Origin: JASFYU01 sp045046905
GTDB lineage: Bacteria; Bacteroidota; Bacteroidia; Flavobacteriales; Flavobacteriaceae
Length of the DNA: 28,598 bases
Assembly: GCA_045046905.1 (NCBI GenBank)
Contig: JASFYU010000101.1
Coordinates: forward strand, 1 to 28,598
Reading direction: 5' to 3'
Part shown: positions 1 through 7,442 of the stretch, piece after piece
How positions within the stretch are numbered: the first letter of the stretch is position 1
How the letters are laid out: every line of letters begins with the position of its first letter
The notes under the pieces: generated by a model
The model's database searches: none
Seen by the model: the letters and a program-made list of their open reading frames with translations, nothing else
What the model was told of the DNA's origin: nothing
Position numbers and translations under genes: made by a program

Positions 1-80
1 CTTCGGTTTTATATTTTTTTTGTAAAAAGACAATCATTCAATTGGTTGTGGTATTTTTATAGACATATAAAACCGGTATC

Positions 81-872
81 ATGAAGAAAGAACCAAAAGT
101 TATAGACTTATTTGGCGGTATAATTGAAGCAGGTGAAGACAATGACGACATATATTCTCGGATACTAACTAAATTTGTTGCACCATTTATCAAAAGGTTT
201 CCGAGAGATTTTGCTATAGAAGATGTGTATCAATTTGGTATGAATGCATGGAACTTGGCTTTGATGAAAGAAATGCTGCCCAAAGAAGAATGGCAACATA
301 TAGATTCGGGAAGTTTTTTGTCTGATTCTGAGAAGACAATAATGAAACAAATGATAAGGGCCAAAGAGCAGAAATTCGTCCAATATAATCGCTTTATCTC
401 AGATTTATTTCTTAAAGAAGATGAGAAGGGTGAAATTATTCCCACCGTGGTTACCGAGGATAAAGAAGACTTTTTAAGCGAAATGATGGCTCAATCGGAT
501 GAGGATTTTTCAGAGGATGACTTCGATGAAGAATACAACAATTTTGAGGAGGGTTATATTGATCGTTTTGCAATTGTTGTTCGGCCACAAAAACCTTTTT
601 TTGATTGGTTGAACGCCATATATACTGATAGTCCCGTTTTTGAAGCCAATGAGGTAAATACCTATTTGGTTGATGAGATTGAAGAGGAAATAGAATTTTG
701 GCTCAAAAAGAACTACGATACCATTTTTACAAAGGAACTGTTTGGGTGGCATACTGGTGAGCGTGATTGGCCAAAGAAAAGAACTTATGGTCTGTTCAAA
801 AAATGGTTTCAAATTGATGTTTCTACAATGGTCTATGATTTGGTCGACCACCCCATTTACAAGGAATTATGA
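81..872 (+). CDS. Hypothetical acidic protein, 263 aa
   Basis: I do not recognise the family. The reading frame starts at ATG and ends at TAA/TGA-type stop just before position 873, with no better internal start. It has no signal peptide or membrane segment, so it is probably cytoplasmic. Residues about 128–158 form a very acidic, low-complexity stretch rich in Asp and Glu, separating an N-terminal helical-looking part from a C-terminal part rich in Trp, Phe and Tyr. It lies 127 nt upstream of mrp on the same strand, but a good promoter-like pair sits in that gap, so it need not belong to the iron-sulfur operon. Codon usage looks like its neighbours. Existence as a real gene is likely; function is unknown. 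Confidence 0.75.
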   Translation: MKKEPKVIDLFGGIIEAGEDNDDIYSRILTKFVAPFIKRFPRDFAIEDVYQFGMNAWNLALMKEMLPKEEWQHIDSGSFLSDSEKTIMKQMIRAKEQKFVQYNRFISDLFLKEDEKGEIIPTVVTEDKEDFLSEMMAQSDEDFSEDDFDEEYNNFEEGYIDRFAIVVRPQKPFFDWLNAIYTDSPVFEANEVNTYLVDEIEEEIEFWLKKNYDTIFTKELFGWHTGERDWPKKRTYGLFKKWFQIDVSTMVYDLVDHPIYKEL

Positions 873-931
873 TTTCTGTATGGGTAAAAGTCTCCTTTTC
901 ATTCTTTAGTATATGATTTCAATCGGAACCC

Positions 932-962
932 TTTAGCTTCTCGTGGCGAAGCCCTATCTTTG
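932..962 (+). promoter_or_regulatory. Bacteroidota-type promoter for mrp-nfu
   Basis: TATCTTTG at 955–962 matches the Bacteroidota -7 consensus TAnnTTTG exactly. A TTTA box at 932–935, 19 nt upstream, is one base off the -33 TTTG element. The predicted start of transcription near 969 would leave a leader of about 30 nt before the mrp ATG at 1000. Prediction from pattern only. Confidence 0.5.
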
Positions 963-999
963 TAATTTAGAATCGATTCGAATAAGAGACTGCTGATAA

Positions 1000-2139
1000 A
1001 TGAAATTAGATAAGAAAGATATCCTCAAGGCATTGGAGAACATCACTGTGCCCGGTGAAGGCCAGAACATGGTCGAAAGTGGTGCGGTAAAGAACGTTCA
1101 AATTTTCGGTGATGAGGTAGAAATAGATATTACCATAGCAAACCCAAGCCTTCAGGCCCGCAAGAAAACCGAGGTAGAGATTCTAAAAATTATCCACAAA
1201 GAGGTATATGAAAAGGCGAAGATAAAAATCAATATAAAAGTTGATGCCCCGGCAAAACCAATGGTTAATGAGATAAAGGGAAAGCCTATTCCAGGGATTC
1301 AGAATATCATTGCGGTAGCTTCTGGTAAAGGTGGCGTAGGTAAATCTACGGTTGCAGCAAACTTGGCGGTTACCCTTGCTAAAATGGGATTTAAGGTCGG
1401 CTTGCTCGATGCCGATATCTATGGTCCGTCAATGCCCATTATGTTCGATGTGACCCATGAAAAACCCTTGTCGATAACTATCAATGGAAAACCAAAGATG
1501 AAACCCGTAGAGAATTATGGGGTTAAACTGTTATCGATAGGATTTTTCACCCAACCCAATCAGGCCGTAATTTGGCGTGGTCCTATGGCCTCAAAAGCAT
1601 TGAATCAAATGATTTTTGATGCCCATTGGGGTGAGCTTGATTTTATGCTTTTGGATCTGCCCCCAGGTACAGGTGATATTCATTTGAGTATCATGCAGGC
1701 GATGCCTGTCACTGGTTCGGTAATTGTTAGTACCCCTCAAGAAGTGGCGCTGGCAGATGCAAGAAAGGGAGTGGCGATGTTTCAACAAGACTCCATTAAT
1801 GTTCCTGTTTTGGGGATTGTGGAAAATATGGCGTATTTTACACCTGAGGAATTGCCTGATAATAAATATTACATCTTTGGAAAAGAAGGTGCGAAGCATT
1901 TGGCAGAAGATTTGAAGGTCCCCTTCCTAGGTGAAATTCCGTTGGTGCAGAGTATTCGTGAAGCGGGTGATATAGGGCGCCCTGCAGCATTGCAGACTGG
2001 TACGCCTATTGAAGCGGCATTCGAAGCAATGACCAAAAATGTAGTACAGGAAGTGGTCGGTAGAAATAAGAGCCTTCCCCCAACCGAAGCCATAAAAATT
2101 ACAACAATGGCAGGTTGTTCATCCGTAAAGAAAAAGTGA
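1000..2139 (+). CDS. mrp: Mrp/NBP35-family iron-sulfur carrier ATPase
   Basis: P-loop ATPase of the Mrp/ApbC/NBP35 family, thought to carry or deliver Fe-S clusters in the cytoplasm. Residues about 5–85 form the DUF59 (MIP18-like) domain found at the N terminus of many bacterial Mrp proteins. The deviant Walker A motif GKGGVGKST is at residues 109–117, followed by the DADIYGPSMP switch and a Walker B-like LLDLPPGTGD. At 379 residues the length is normal. Oddly, the only cysteine is in the C-terminal MAGCSS tail; the CxxC pair that binds the cluster in classical ApbC is missing, with FTPEELPDNKYYIFG in the corresponding region. The gene is followed after 2 nt by the Nfu gene, so the two are very probably co-transcribed. 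Family assignment is secure; how it binds a cluster is unclear. Confidence 0.93.
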   Translation: MKLDKKDILKALENITVPGEGQNMVESGAVKNVQIFGDEVEIDITIANPSLQARKKTEVEILKIIHKEVYEKAKIKINIKVDAPAKPMVNEIKGKPIPGIQNIIAVASGKGGVGKSTVAANLAVTLAKMGFKVGLLDADIYGPSMPIMFDVTHEKPLSITINGKPKMKPVENYGVKLLSIGFFTQPNQAVIWRGPMASKALNQMIFDAHWGELDFMLLDLPPGTGDIHLSIMQAMPVTGSVIVSTPQEVALADARKGVAMFQQDSINVPVLGIVENMAYFTPEELPDNKYYIFGKEGAKHLAEDLKVPFLGEIPLVQSIREAGDIGRPAALQTGTPIEAAFEAMTKNVVQEVVGRNKSLPPTEAIKITTMAGCSSVKKK

Positions 2140-2141
2140 TT

Positions 2142-2381
2142 ATGACACCTGAAGAGTTAAGATTGAACGTAGAGAAAGCACTGGAAGAAATCAGGCCGTT
2201 TTTACAGAGCGACGGTGGAGATATAGCATTGGTGTCCATCGAAAATGAAAAATCAGTGAGAGTAAAATTGGAGGGTGCCTGTGTAGGCTGCTCCGTTAAT
2301 CAAATGACCTTGAAAAGCGGTGTTGAAATGACGATTAAGAAGTATGCTCCTCAAATAGAAGAGGTCATAAATATTGAATAA
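2142..2381 (+). CDS. NifU-like (Nfu) Fe-S scaffold protein, 79 aa
   Basis: Single-domain Nfu protein that holds and transfers a [4Fe-4S] cluster. It carries the family signature SDGGDI near residues 23–28 and the cluster-binding CVGC at residues 47–50, followed by NQMTLKSGVE. The frame is open further upstream, but I place the start at the ATG at 2142 because it gives the typical compact domain beginning TPEELRLNVEKALEEIRP and lies 2 nt after the mrp stop. Pairing with Mrp fits a shared role in cluster delivery. It is probably in the operon mrp–nfu–(fnr remnant)–ferredoxin. Confidence 0.93.
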   Translation: MTPEELRLNVEKALEEIRPFLQSDGGDIALVSIENEKSVRVKLEGACVGCSVNQMTLKSGVEMTIKKYAPQIEEVINIE

Positions 2382-2432
2382 AATCAACTTCATTGCATCT
2401 ATAGCTTTGTTTTTCCTAAAGTATTCTTCTAC

Positions 2433-2660
2433 ATGATAAAAACAGATATTTTAATAATAGGTGCTGGACCTACCGGCCTTTTTGCGGTTTTTGAAGCCGG
2501 ATTATTAAAACTTAAATGTCATCTAATCGATGCACTTCTGTAGGCAGGCTGGCAGTGTTCCGAAATGTATCCAAAAAAGCCCATTTATGATATCCCCGGA
2601 TTTTCCGAGGTGTTAGCAGGCAAGCTAATTCCCAACTACCTAATTCCTATCTCCTTTTGA
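2433..2660 (+). pseudogene. Ferredoxin–NADP reductase gene remnant
   Basis: The ATG at 2433 opens a frame beginning MIKTDILIIGAGPTGLFAVF, the FAD-binding GxGxxG start of the thioredoxin-reductase-like ferredoxin/flavodoxin–NADP reductase. After 36 codons it meets TAG at 2541–2543, where the family has Gln in the segment P-Q-A-G-G-Q. The same frame continues as AGWQCSEMYPKKPIYDIPGF, clearly homologous, to about position 2625, then loses similarity and stops at TGA 2658–2660. So three substitutions (Pro to Leu, Gln to stop, Gly to Trp) sit in one motif and roughly 270 C-terminal codons, including the NADP domain, are gone. In related genomes an intact reductase commonly lies here between nfu and the 2Fe-2S ferredoxin (from memory). 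A dead gene, not recoding, because the rest of the enzyme is absent. Confidence 0.85.
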
Positions 2661-2986
2661 AAGATATAAAAATAAAAATAACAGACCGCGACGGCCTTAC
2701 CCATGAGGTAGATGCTCCGACTGATATGAATATGAACCTGATGGAAGTAGTTCGATCCTATGAGCTAGCTCCTGAAGGTACTATTGGTATTTGCGGTGGT
2801 ATGGCCATGTGTGCTTCATGTCAATGCTATGTACAATCAGATCACCAGCTACCTGAAAAATCAGATCAGGAAGATGCCATGCTGGCCGAGGCTTTTTATG
2901 TGGAGGACAATAGCCGCCTGGGCTGCCAAATCAGAATGACCGAAGATTTGGATGGTCTGGAAGTTCAATTAGCACCGGAAAGTTAA
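2657..2986 (+). CDS. Adrenodoxin-type 2Fe-2S ferredoxin, 109 aa
   Basis: Small soluble electron carrier of the adrenodoxin/Isc-ferredoxin class. The cluster ligands are Cys46, Cys52, Cys55 and Cys90, giving C-x5-C-x2-C followed by a distant Cys, as expected for a [2Fe-2S] fold; the acidic C terminus (EDLDGLEVQLAPES) is also typical. The start has to be the TTG at 2657, since the next in-frame ATG (codon 24) would cut off the first beta strand. That TTG overlaps the last stop codon of the reductase remnant, so the deletion that removed the reductase ends almost at this start. No Shine-Dalgarno is visible. The gene looks intact, although its likely reductase partner next door is lost. It probably now serves another reductase or Fe-S assembly. 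Confidence 0.88.
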   Translation: MKDIKIKITDRDGLTHEVDAPTDMNMNLMEVVRSYELAPEGTIGICGGMAMCASCQCYVQSDHQLPEKSDQEDAMLAEAFYVEDNSRLGCQIRMTEDLDGLEVQLAPES

Positions 2987-2990
2987 ATGC

Positions 2991-3060
2991 ATCGTCTTTG
3001 CGAGACGTAGTCGATAAATTTCCTCATTCGAAAAAATCGGAAACACCAAGGCAATCTGTA
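2991..3060. repeat. Possible degenerate TTGCGAG…GGCAATCTG repeat
   Basis: CGTCT–TTGCG–AGACG (2993–3007) is a 5-bp hairpin, and AAGGCAATCTG follows at 3048–3058. The two halves resemble the ends of the dispersed GTCATTGCGAG…GCAATCTG intergenic repeat seen in many Bacteroidota, here with a longer, diverged centre. Recognition is from memory and weak. Confidence 0.3.
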
Positions 3061-3074
3061 GAATTTGTCTTCAA

Positions 3075-3096
3075 AACCTGAATTCGAACTCAGGTT
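3075..3096. repeat. Inverted repeat with TTCGAACTCAGGTT core
   Basis: AACCTGA (3075–3081) and TCAGGTT (3090–3096) form a perfect 7-bp stem with an 8-nt loop, located between the convergent ferredoxin and ABC exporter genes. The core TCGAACTCAGGTT recurs, on the opposite strand, at 28507–28519, and a partial copy is at 7281–7296. It may act as a bidirectional terminator or be a dispersed repeat; there is no T tract of the classical kind beside it. Confidence 0.55.
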
Positions 3097-3167
3097 CAAA
3101 GGAAACAGAGGCTTCAGGCTGTTCGAGAAAAAGTAGAATGGGTATTTTTAATAACCATCGCCTTTTC

Positions 3168-4907
3168 CTATATCCTCGACTGATAAGTAAACAGATTGTA
3201 ATACCTGCCTTCTGAGGCAATTAGTTCTTCGTGAGTACCTTGTTCGGCAATACGACCATTTTCAATGACCAAAATCTGATTTGCTTTACGAATGGTACTC
3301 AGACGGTGAGCGATTACAAAAGTGGTTCGACCCTCAGTAAGTGTGGCCAAACTTTTTTGTATAAGGGCCTCACTTTCGGTGTCAAGGTTCGAAGTCGCTT
3401 CATCTAAAATCAAAATTTTAGGGTCGGCCAAAACTGCCCGTGCAATAGTGATACGCTGGCGCTGACCGCCAGAGAGTTTGATCCCTCTTTCACCGATTAG
3501 CGTAGCAAGACCTTCATCGAAACGATCTGTAAACTCATCTACATAGGCAGCTTTTACTGCCTGTTGCAATTCTTCTTCCGAGGCATTGGGTCGCGGAAAG
3601 AGTATATTTTCGCGAATACTGCCCTCGAAAAGAAAATCGTCTTGTAATACTACGCCCAAATGCTGCCTAAAACTATTCAAATTCACCTTAGAAAGGTCTT
3701 GACCATCAATGGTTATTTTACCCGATTTCGGATTCAAAAAGCTGGCCGCCAAGCCTGCTATGGTACTTTTTCCAGAACCTGAACTTCCTACCAAGGCAAT
3801 AACCTCACCCGATTTGGCCTCAAAGCTTACATTATGCAATACCTCTTTATCGCTTTGATAGGCAAATGAAACATTGTCAAAAACCATGTCTCCCTGTATT
3901 CCGTTAAGTGTGATTGTTCTTTCGGTTTCATCGGCTTCTGCGGTCATATTCATCAACTCCTCGGTACGGTCGAGCCCGGCTAAAGCTTCGGTCAATTGGC
4001 TGCCTATATTGCTCATTTGTACGATTGGGGCAACCATTATCACTAGAAGAAAAGTGAATTCAAAATATTCACCTGTGGTAAGTTCACCTGTAATGAGCAT
4101 ATATCCCCCATAACCTATCATTATACCTGTTGTTGCAAGACCTAACAAAAATATTGATGAGCTTGTCATTGCGGCTGTTGCCGTAAGGCTTTTTTTTACA
4201 TTTTCAAAAAGTTTTTCTACCCCTCTTTCAAAGACTTTGTTCTCTTGAGCCTCGGCATTAAAACCTTTAATAACTCTTACCCCGTTCAATGTTTCGGTCA
4301 ATCGGCCCTTTACCTCGGCATTAATTTGACCTCTATCCCTGAAAACAGGACGAATTATTTTAAATGCTTTTAAGGCAATAAAAGCAAAAAGAAGTAGGGG
4401 AACAAAAGCCATAAGTGTCATTTCAAGACTTATCCTAATCAGTAAAATAATCGAAACAACAGCAGTTAGAGTGCCTCCTACCAATTGTACCAAACCCGTT
4501 CCGATGAGATTTCGTACTCCTTCTACATCACTCATAATTCTAGAGACCAAACTGCCTGACTTTGTATTGTCGAAAAAACTGATTGGTAATGAGAGTACCT
4601 TTTTCTGAACTTGTGCCCTTAATTCTGATATCAAGAACTGAGCTTGAATACTTAACACTCTTGTGAGGAGAAATGAAGTTATTGCCTGTACCAAAAAAGC
4701 TGTTATAACTATGGCTGCCAGTATTTTTAAAAATGGAATATCTTTATTTGGTACAATGTCATCCATCAAATATTTAAGCGACATAGGTGCCACAAAACTT
4801 GCTGCTCTACTAATGACAATTAGTAAAAGGCCTATAAGAACTAAATTCCGTCTAGGCCAAATAATCGTTTTGAATGCGCTTAGAATACTAACTTTTTTGT
4901 GTGCCAT
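3168..4907 (-). CDS. MsbA-type ABC exporter (half-transporter), 579 aa
   Basis: Inner-membrane ABC half-transporter with a fused membrane domain (about residues 15–315, six predicted helices) and nucleotide-binding domain (about 340–579). Walker A GSSGSGKS is at 374–381, the Q-loop Gln at 422, the LSGGQRQR signature at 478–485, Walker B ILILDE with catalytic Glu503, and the switch His at 534, so all ATPase residues are in place. It would work as a homodimer. Architecture and length fit the MsbA/lipid and multidrug exporter group; the substrate cannot be read from the sequence. It stands alone: convergent with the ferredoxin gene and divergent from the acylase lipoprotein gene. Calling it msbA specifically would go beyond the evidence. 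Confidence 0.93.
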   Translation of the reverse strand: MAHKKVSILSAFKTIIWPRRNLVLIGLLLIVISRAASFVAPMSLKYLMDDIVPNKDIPFLKILAAIVITAFLVQAITSFLLTRVLSIQAQFLISELRAQVQKKVLSLPISFFDNTKSGSLVSRIMSDVEGVRNLIGTGLVQLVGGTLTAVVSIILLIRISLEMTLMAFVPLLLFAFIALKAFKIIRPVFRDRGQINAEVKGRLTETLNGVRVIKGFNAEAQENKVFERGVEKLFENVKKSLTATAAMTSSSIFLLGLATTGIMIGYGGYMLITGELTTGEYFEFTFLLVIMVAPIVQMSNIGSQLTEALAGLDRTEELMNMTAEADETERTITLNGIQGDMVFDNVSFAYQSDKEVLHNVSFEAKSGEVIALVGSSGSGKSTIAGLAASFLNPKSGKITIDGQDLSKVNLNSFRQHLGVVLQDDFLFEGSIRENILFPRPNASEEELQQAVKAAYVDEFTDRFDEGLATLIGERGIKLSGGQRQRITIARAVLADPKILILDEATSNLDTESEALIQKSLATLTEGRTTFVIAHRLSTIRKANQILVIENGRIAEQGTHEELIASEGRYYNLFTYQSRI

Positions 4908-5030
4908 AAGAGAATATCAATTGTAAATAACGCAAGGTACTTTAAAAAAATAGAGTTCTTAGCTGCGCATAATTTTTAAGTCAATATTAGCATTTAATGA
5001 CCTAGTCTAGTACTTTCACATTTGAAAGAT

Positions 5031-7250
5031 ATGGAAAAACAGAATTTTAAAAAGTATAAAATACTAGATATGAGGTTTGTTTATGTATTCCTTTTTTTGA
5101 CATTTTTTTCATGTAAAACCGAAACAGACCCAAATATTGAAGTTGAAACTTGGAAGTCTCAATCTGCAAATGTTCACATTATTCGCGATGATTATGGGGT
5201 GCCCCATATTTATGGAAAAACAGATGCTGATGCAGTATTTGGGTTGCTATATGCGCAATGTGAAGATGATTTTAATCGGGTGGAGATGAATTATATATGG
5301 GCTACGGGTCGATTAGCAGAGGTCGAAGGCGAAGATGCGATTTACAGTGATCTGCGCGCAAAATTGTTTATGACAGAAGAGGAGGCCAAGGCGAATTATG
5401 AAAAAAGTCCAGATTGGTTAAAGAAACTCTGTGATGCTTTTGCCGATGGAATCAATTATTATTTACATACGCATTCTGAAGTAAAGCCAAAATTATTGAC
5501 TCATTTTGAGCCTTGGATGCCGATGTATTTTAGCGAAGGATCTATCGGGGGCGATATTGAACGCATATCCATAGCGAAAATAAAGGCATTTTACGAAAGT
5601 TGGATGGAATTGCCAGAATTAGAATTGCTAGAGATAAAAAAGAAAGAAGAAATGGCAGAACCCAAAGGTTCGAACGGCATTGCTATTTCAGGCAAGTTGA
5701 CACAGTCTGGTAATACAATGCTATTGATTAATCCGCACACCTCTTTTTATTTTCGTGGAGAGGTTCATGTAGTTTCCGAGGAAGGCTTGAATGCCTATGG
5801 TGCAGTTACCTGGGGGCAGTTTTTTGTATATCAAGGTTTTAATGAAAAAACAGGTTGGATGCATACTTCGACCTATACTGACATAATGGATGAGTTTTTG
5901 GAAACCATTACTCAGGTAGATGATAAATATGTATATCAATACGGAGAAGAATTGAGGCCAGTAATGACTTCTGAGGTGATTCTGAAGTACAAAGAAGGAG
6001 ATACTATAAAAGAAAAGACCTTTCCTATGTATCGAACACATCATGGGCCAATTACACATAGAACTAAGGGTCAATGGACGGCCTCTGCTATGATGTGGGA
6101 ACCTGTAAAAGCTCTGGAACAGTCTTTTGTTCGAACCAAACAAAAAGGGTATAAAGGTTTTTATAAAATGATGGATATGCGCACCAATTCTTCGAACAAT
6201 ACGGTATATGCCGATGCCGAAGGAAATATTGCGTATTTCCATGGTAATTTTATTCCGAAGCGAGATACAGCTTTTGATTATTCAAAACCCGTTGATGGTA
6301 GTAACCCCAAAACTGATTGGCAAGGTTTACACGCCCTTGACGAGAATATCTTAGTGTTGAATCCTGAAAATAACTGGTTGCAGAATTGTAATTCTACCCC
6401 TTATACGGCAGCATTGGATTTTAGTCCAAAGAAAGAGGACTATCCATATTATATGTCCATAGATAGAGAAAATTTTCGTGGGGTGCATGCCATTGGTTTG
6501 TTAAAAAATCGAAAAGGATATACCTTGGATAGCTTGATTCAATTGGCCCATGACCCCTATTTGCCAGCCTTTGAAGCTTTGATTCCGGGATTGATAAAAG
6601 CATACAATGAATACCATGATAGAAATCCGAAACTTCAGAGAGCTATTGATGTTTTATCGGATTGGGATTTTAGGACATCGAAAGAATCGGTGGCTATGAC
6701 CTTGGCCCATTTCTACGGAACGCGTTATTATCAAGAAGGGAAATATTCAAAGGGTATGACCTCTATGGAACGTGTTAAATTTTGGGGAAGCACTTCGCCC
6801 AACAATGAAAAGTTAGGCATTTTTGAAGCCGTTATTGACCAATTGACGAAAGATTTTGGTATGTGGAAAATACCTTGGGGTGAAGTCAATCGATACCAAC
6901 GTTTGAACGGCGATATTCGGCAAGCTTTTGATGATGACAAGCCAAGTATTCCGGTAGGGTTTGCATCTGGTCGTTGGGGGGCACTTGCCGCTTATGGAGC
7001 TCGATATAAGAACGGCACCAAGAAAATTTACGGAACTCGAGGAAATAGTTTTGTGGCCGTGGTAGAATTTGGTGATAAAGTAAAGGCGAAGAGCATCTTG
7101 GCCGGGGGGCAGAGTGGAGACTCAAAGTCTCCCCATTTCAATGACCAAATTCGAAAATATATTGATATAGAATGGAAAGATGTGGCTTATTATAAAGACG
7201 ATGTTTTGAAAAGAGCAGAAAGAACATATCATCCTGGCGATACCAAATAG
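5031..7250 (+). CDS. Penicillin-acylase-family lipoprotein (Ntn hydrolase), 739 aa
   Basis: Member of the penicillin/acyl-homoserine-lactone acylase family (peptidase S45), which hydrolyses amide bonds of acylated substrates outside the cytoplasm. The N terminus has a hydrophobic stretch ending FLTFFSC, so Cys28 is a likely lipidation site. The alpha-chain start IIRDDYGVPHIYG (with an adjacent ALLYAQ-like block) is typical. The auto-cleavage point is before Ser214 in PKGSNGIAISG, which becomes the catalytic N-terminal Ser of the beta chain; NPHTSF and the later beta-chain blocks follow. I chose the ATG at 5031; an in-frame TTG lies 9 nt upstream and another ATG at 5070 also leaves the lipobox. 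The gene is monocistronic between a divergent exporter and a convergent secreted protein. Substrate unknown: beta-lactam, N-acyl-homoserine lactone or lipopeptide are all possible. Confidence 0.88.
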   Translation: MEKQNFKKYKILDMRFVYVFLFLTFFSCKTETDPNIEVETWKSQSANVHIIRDDYGVPHIYGKTDADAVFGLLYAQCEDDFNRVEMNYIWATGRLAEVEGEDAIYSDLRAKLFMTEEEAKANYEKSPDWLKKLCDAFADGINYYLHTHSEVKPKLLTHFEPWMPMYFSEGSIGGDIERISIAKIKAFYESWMELPELELLEIKKKEEMAEPKGSNGIAISGKLTQSGNTMLLINPHTSFYFRGEVHVVSEEGLNAYGAVTWGQFFVYQGFNEKTGWMHTSTYTDIMDEFLETITQVDDKYVYQYGEELRPVMTSEVILKYKEGDTIKEKTFPMYRTHHGPITHRTKGQWTASAMMWEPVKALEQSFVRTKQKGYKGFYKMMDMRTNSSNNTVYADAEGNIAYFHGNFIPKRDTAFDYSKPVDGSNPKTDWQGLHALDENILVLNPENNWLQNCNSTPYTAALDFSPKKEDYPYYMSIDRENFRGVHAIGLLKNRKGYTLDSLIQLAHDPYLPAFEALIPGLIKAYNEYHDRNPKLQRAIDVLSDWDFRTSKESVAMTLAHFYGTRYYQEGKYSKGMTSMERVKFWGSTSPNNEKLGIFEAVIDQLTKDFGMWKIPWGEVNRYQRLNGDIRQAFDDDKPSIPVGFASGRWGALAAYGARYKNGTKKIYGTRGNSFVAVVEFGDKVKAKSILAGGQSGDSKSPHFNDQIRKYIDIEWKDVAYYKDDVLKRAERTYHPGDTK

Positions 7251-7280
7251 AAAATGTATATGCGTGACAAAAAAAGCTAA

Positions 7281-7296
7281 AGGTCGAACTCAAGGT
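7281..7296. repeat. Partial copy of the TCGAACTCAGGT repeat
   Basis: AGGTCGAACTCAAGGT shares its first 12 bases exactly with the reverse complement of 28509–28520, and differs from the 3075–3096 copy only after GAACTCA. Lies in the convergent gap between the acylase and the secreted protein. Confidence 0.45.
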
Positions 7297-7321
7297 ATAG
7301 GTAAACAACCTCGGGGCAAGT

Positions 7322-7338
7322 CTGCCTATCGCAGGCAG
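7322..7338. repeat. CTGCCT–AGGCAG inverted repeat
   Basis: CTGCCT (7322–7327) and AGGCAG (7333–7338) form a 6-bp stem around ATCGC. The same unit, with one base changed in the loop (ACCGC), is at 8290–8304. It looks like a small dispersed palindromic element rather than a terminator, as no T tract follows on either strand. Confidence 0.5.
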
Positions 7339-7442
7339 GCCTAGAGGCATTAATAAGGGACTAACCATTTATATTTCGACGTAAGCAGCGGGGTATTAAA
7401 CCCACTGGTGGGAATAAAGCAAATTATCTGCGAACGTATTGA

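Noticed and set aside
2541..2543. In-frame TAG as possible recoding (read-through) in the reductase gene
   Set aside because: Read-through would give only a 75-residue fragment ending at 2658, because the rest of the enzyme is deleted; two more motif residues are also mutated. A pseudogene explains everything.
7350..7442. A short frame reading RRKQRGIKPTGGNKANYL as a possible gene remnant
   Set aside because: It is about 25 codons before TGA with no identifiable family; it could be a decayed element, but the evidence is too thin to annotate.
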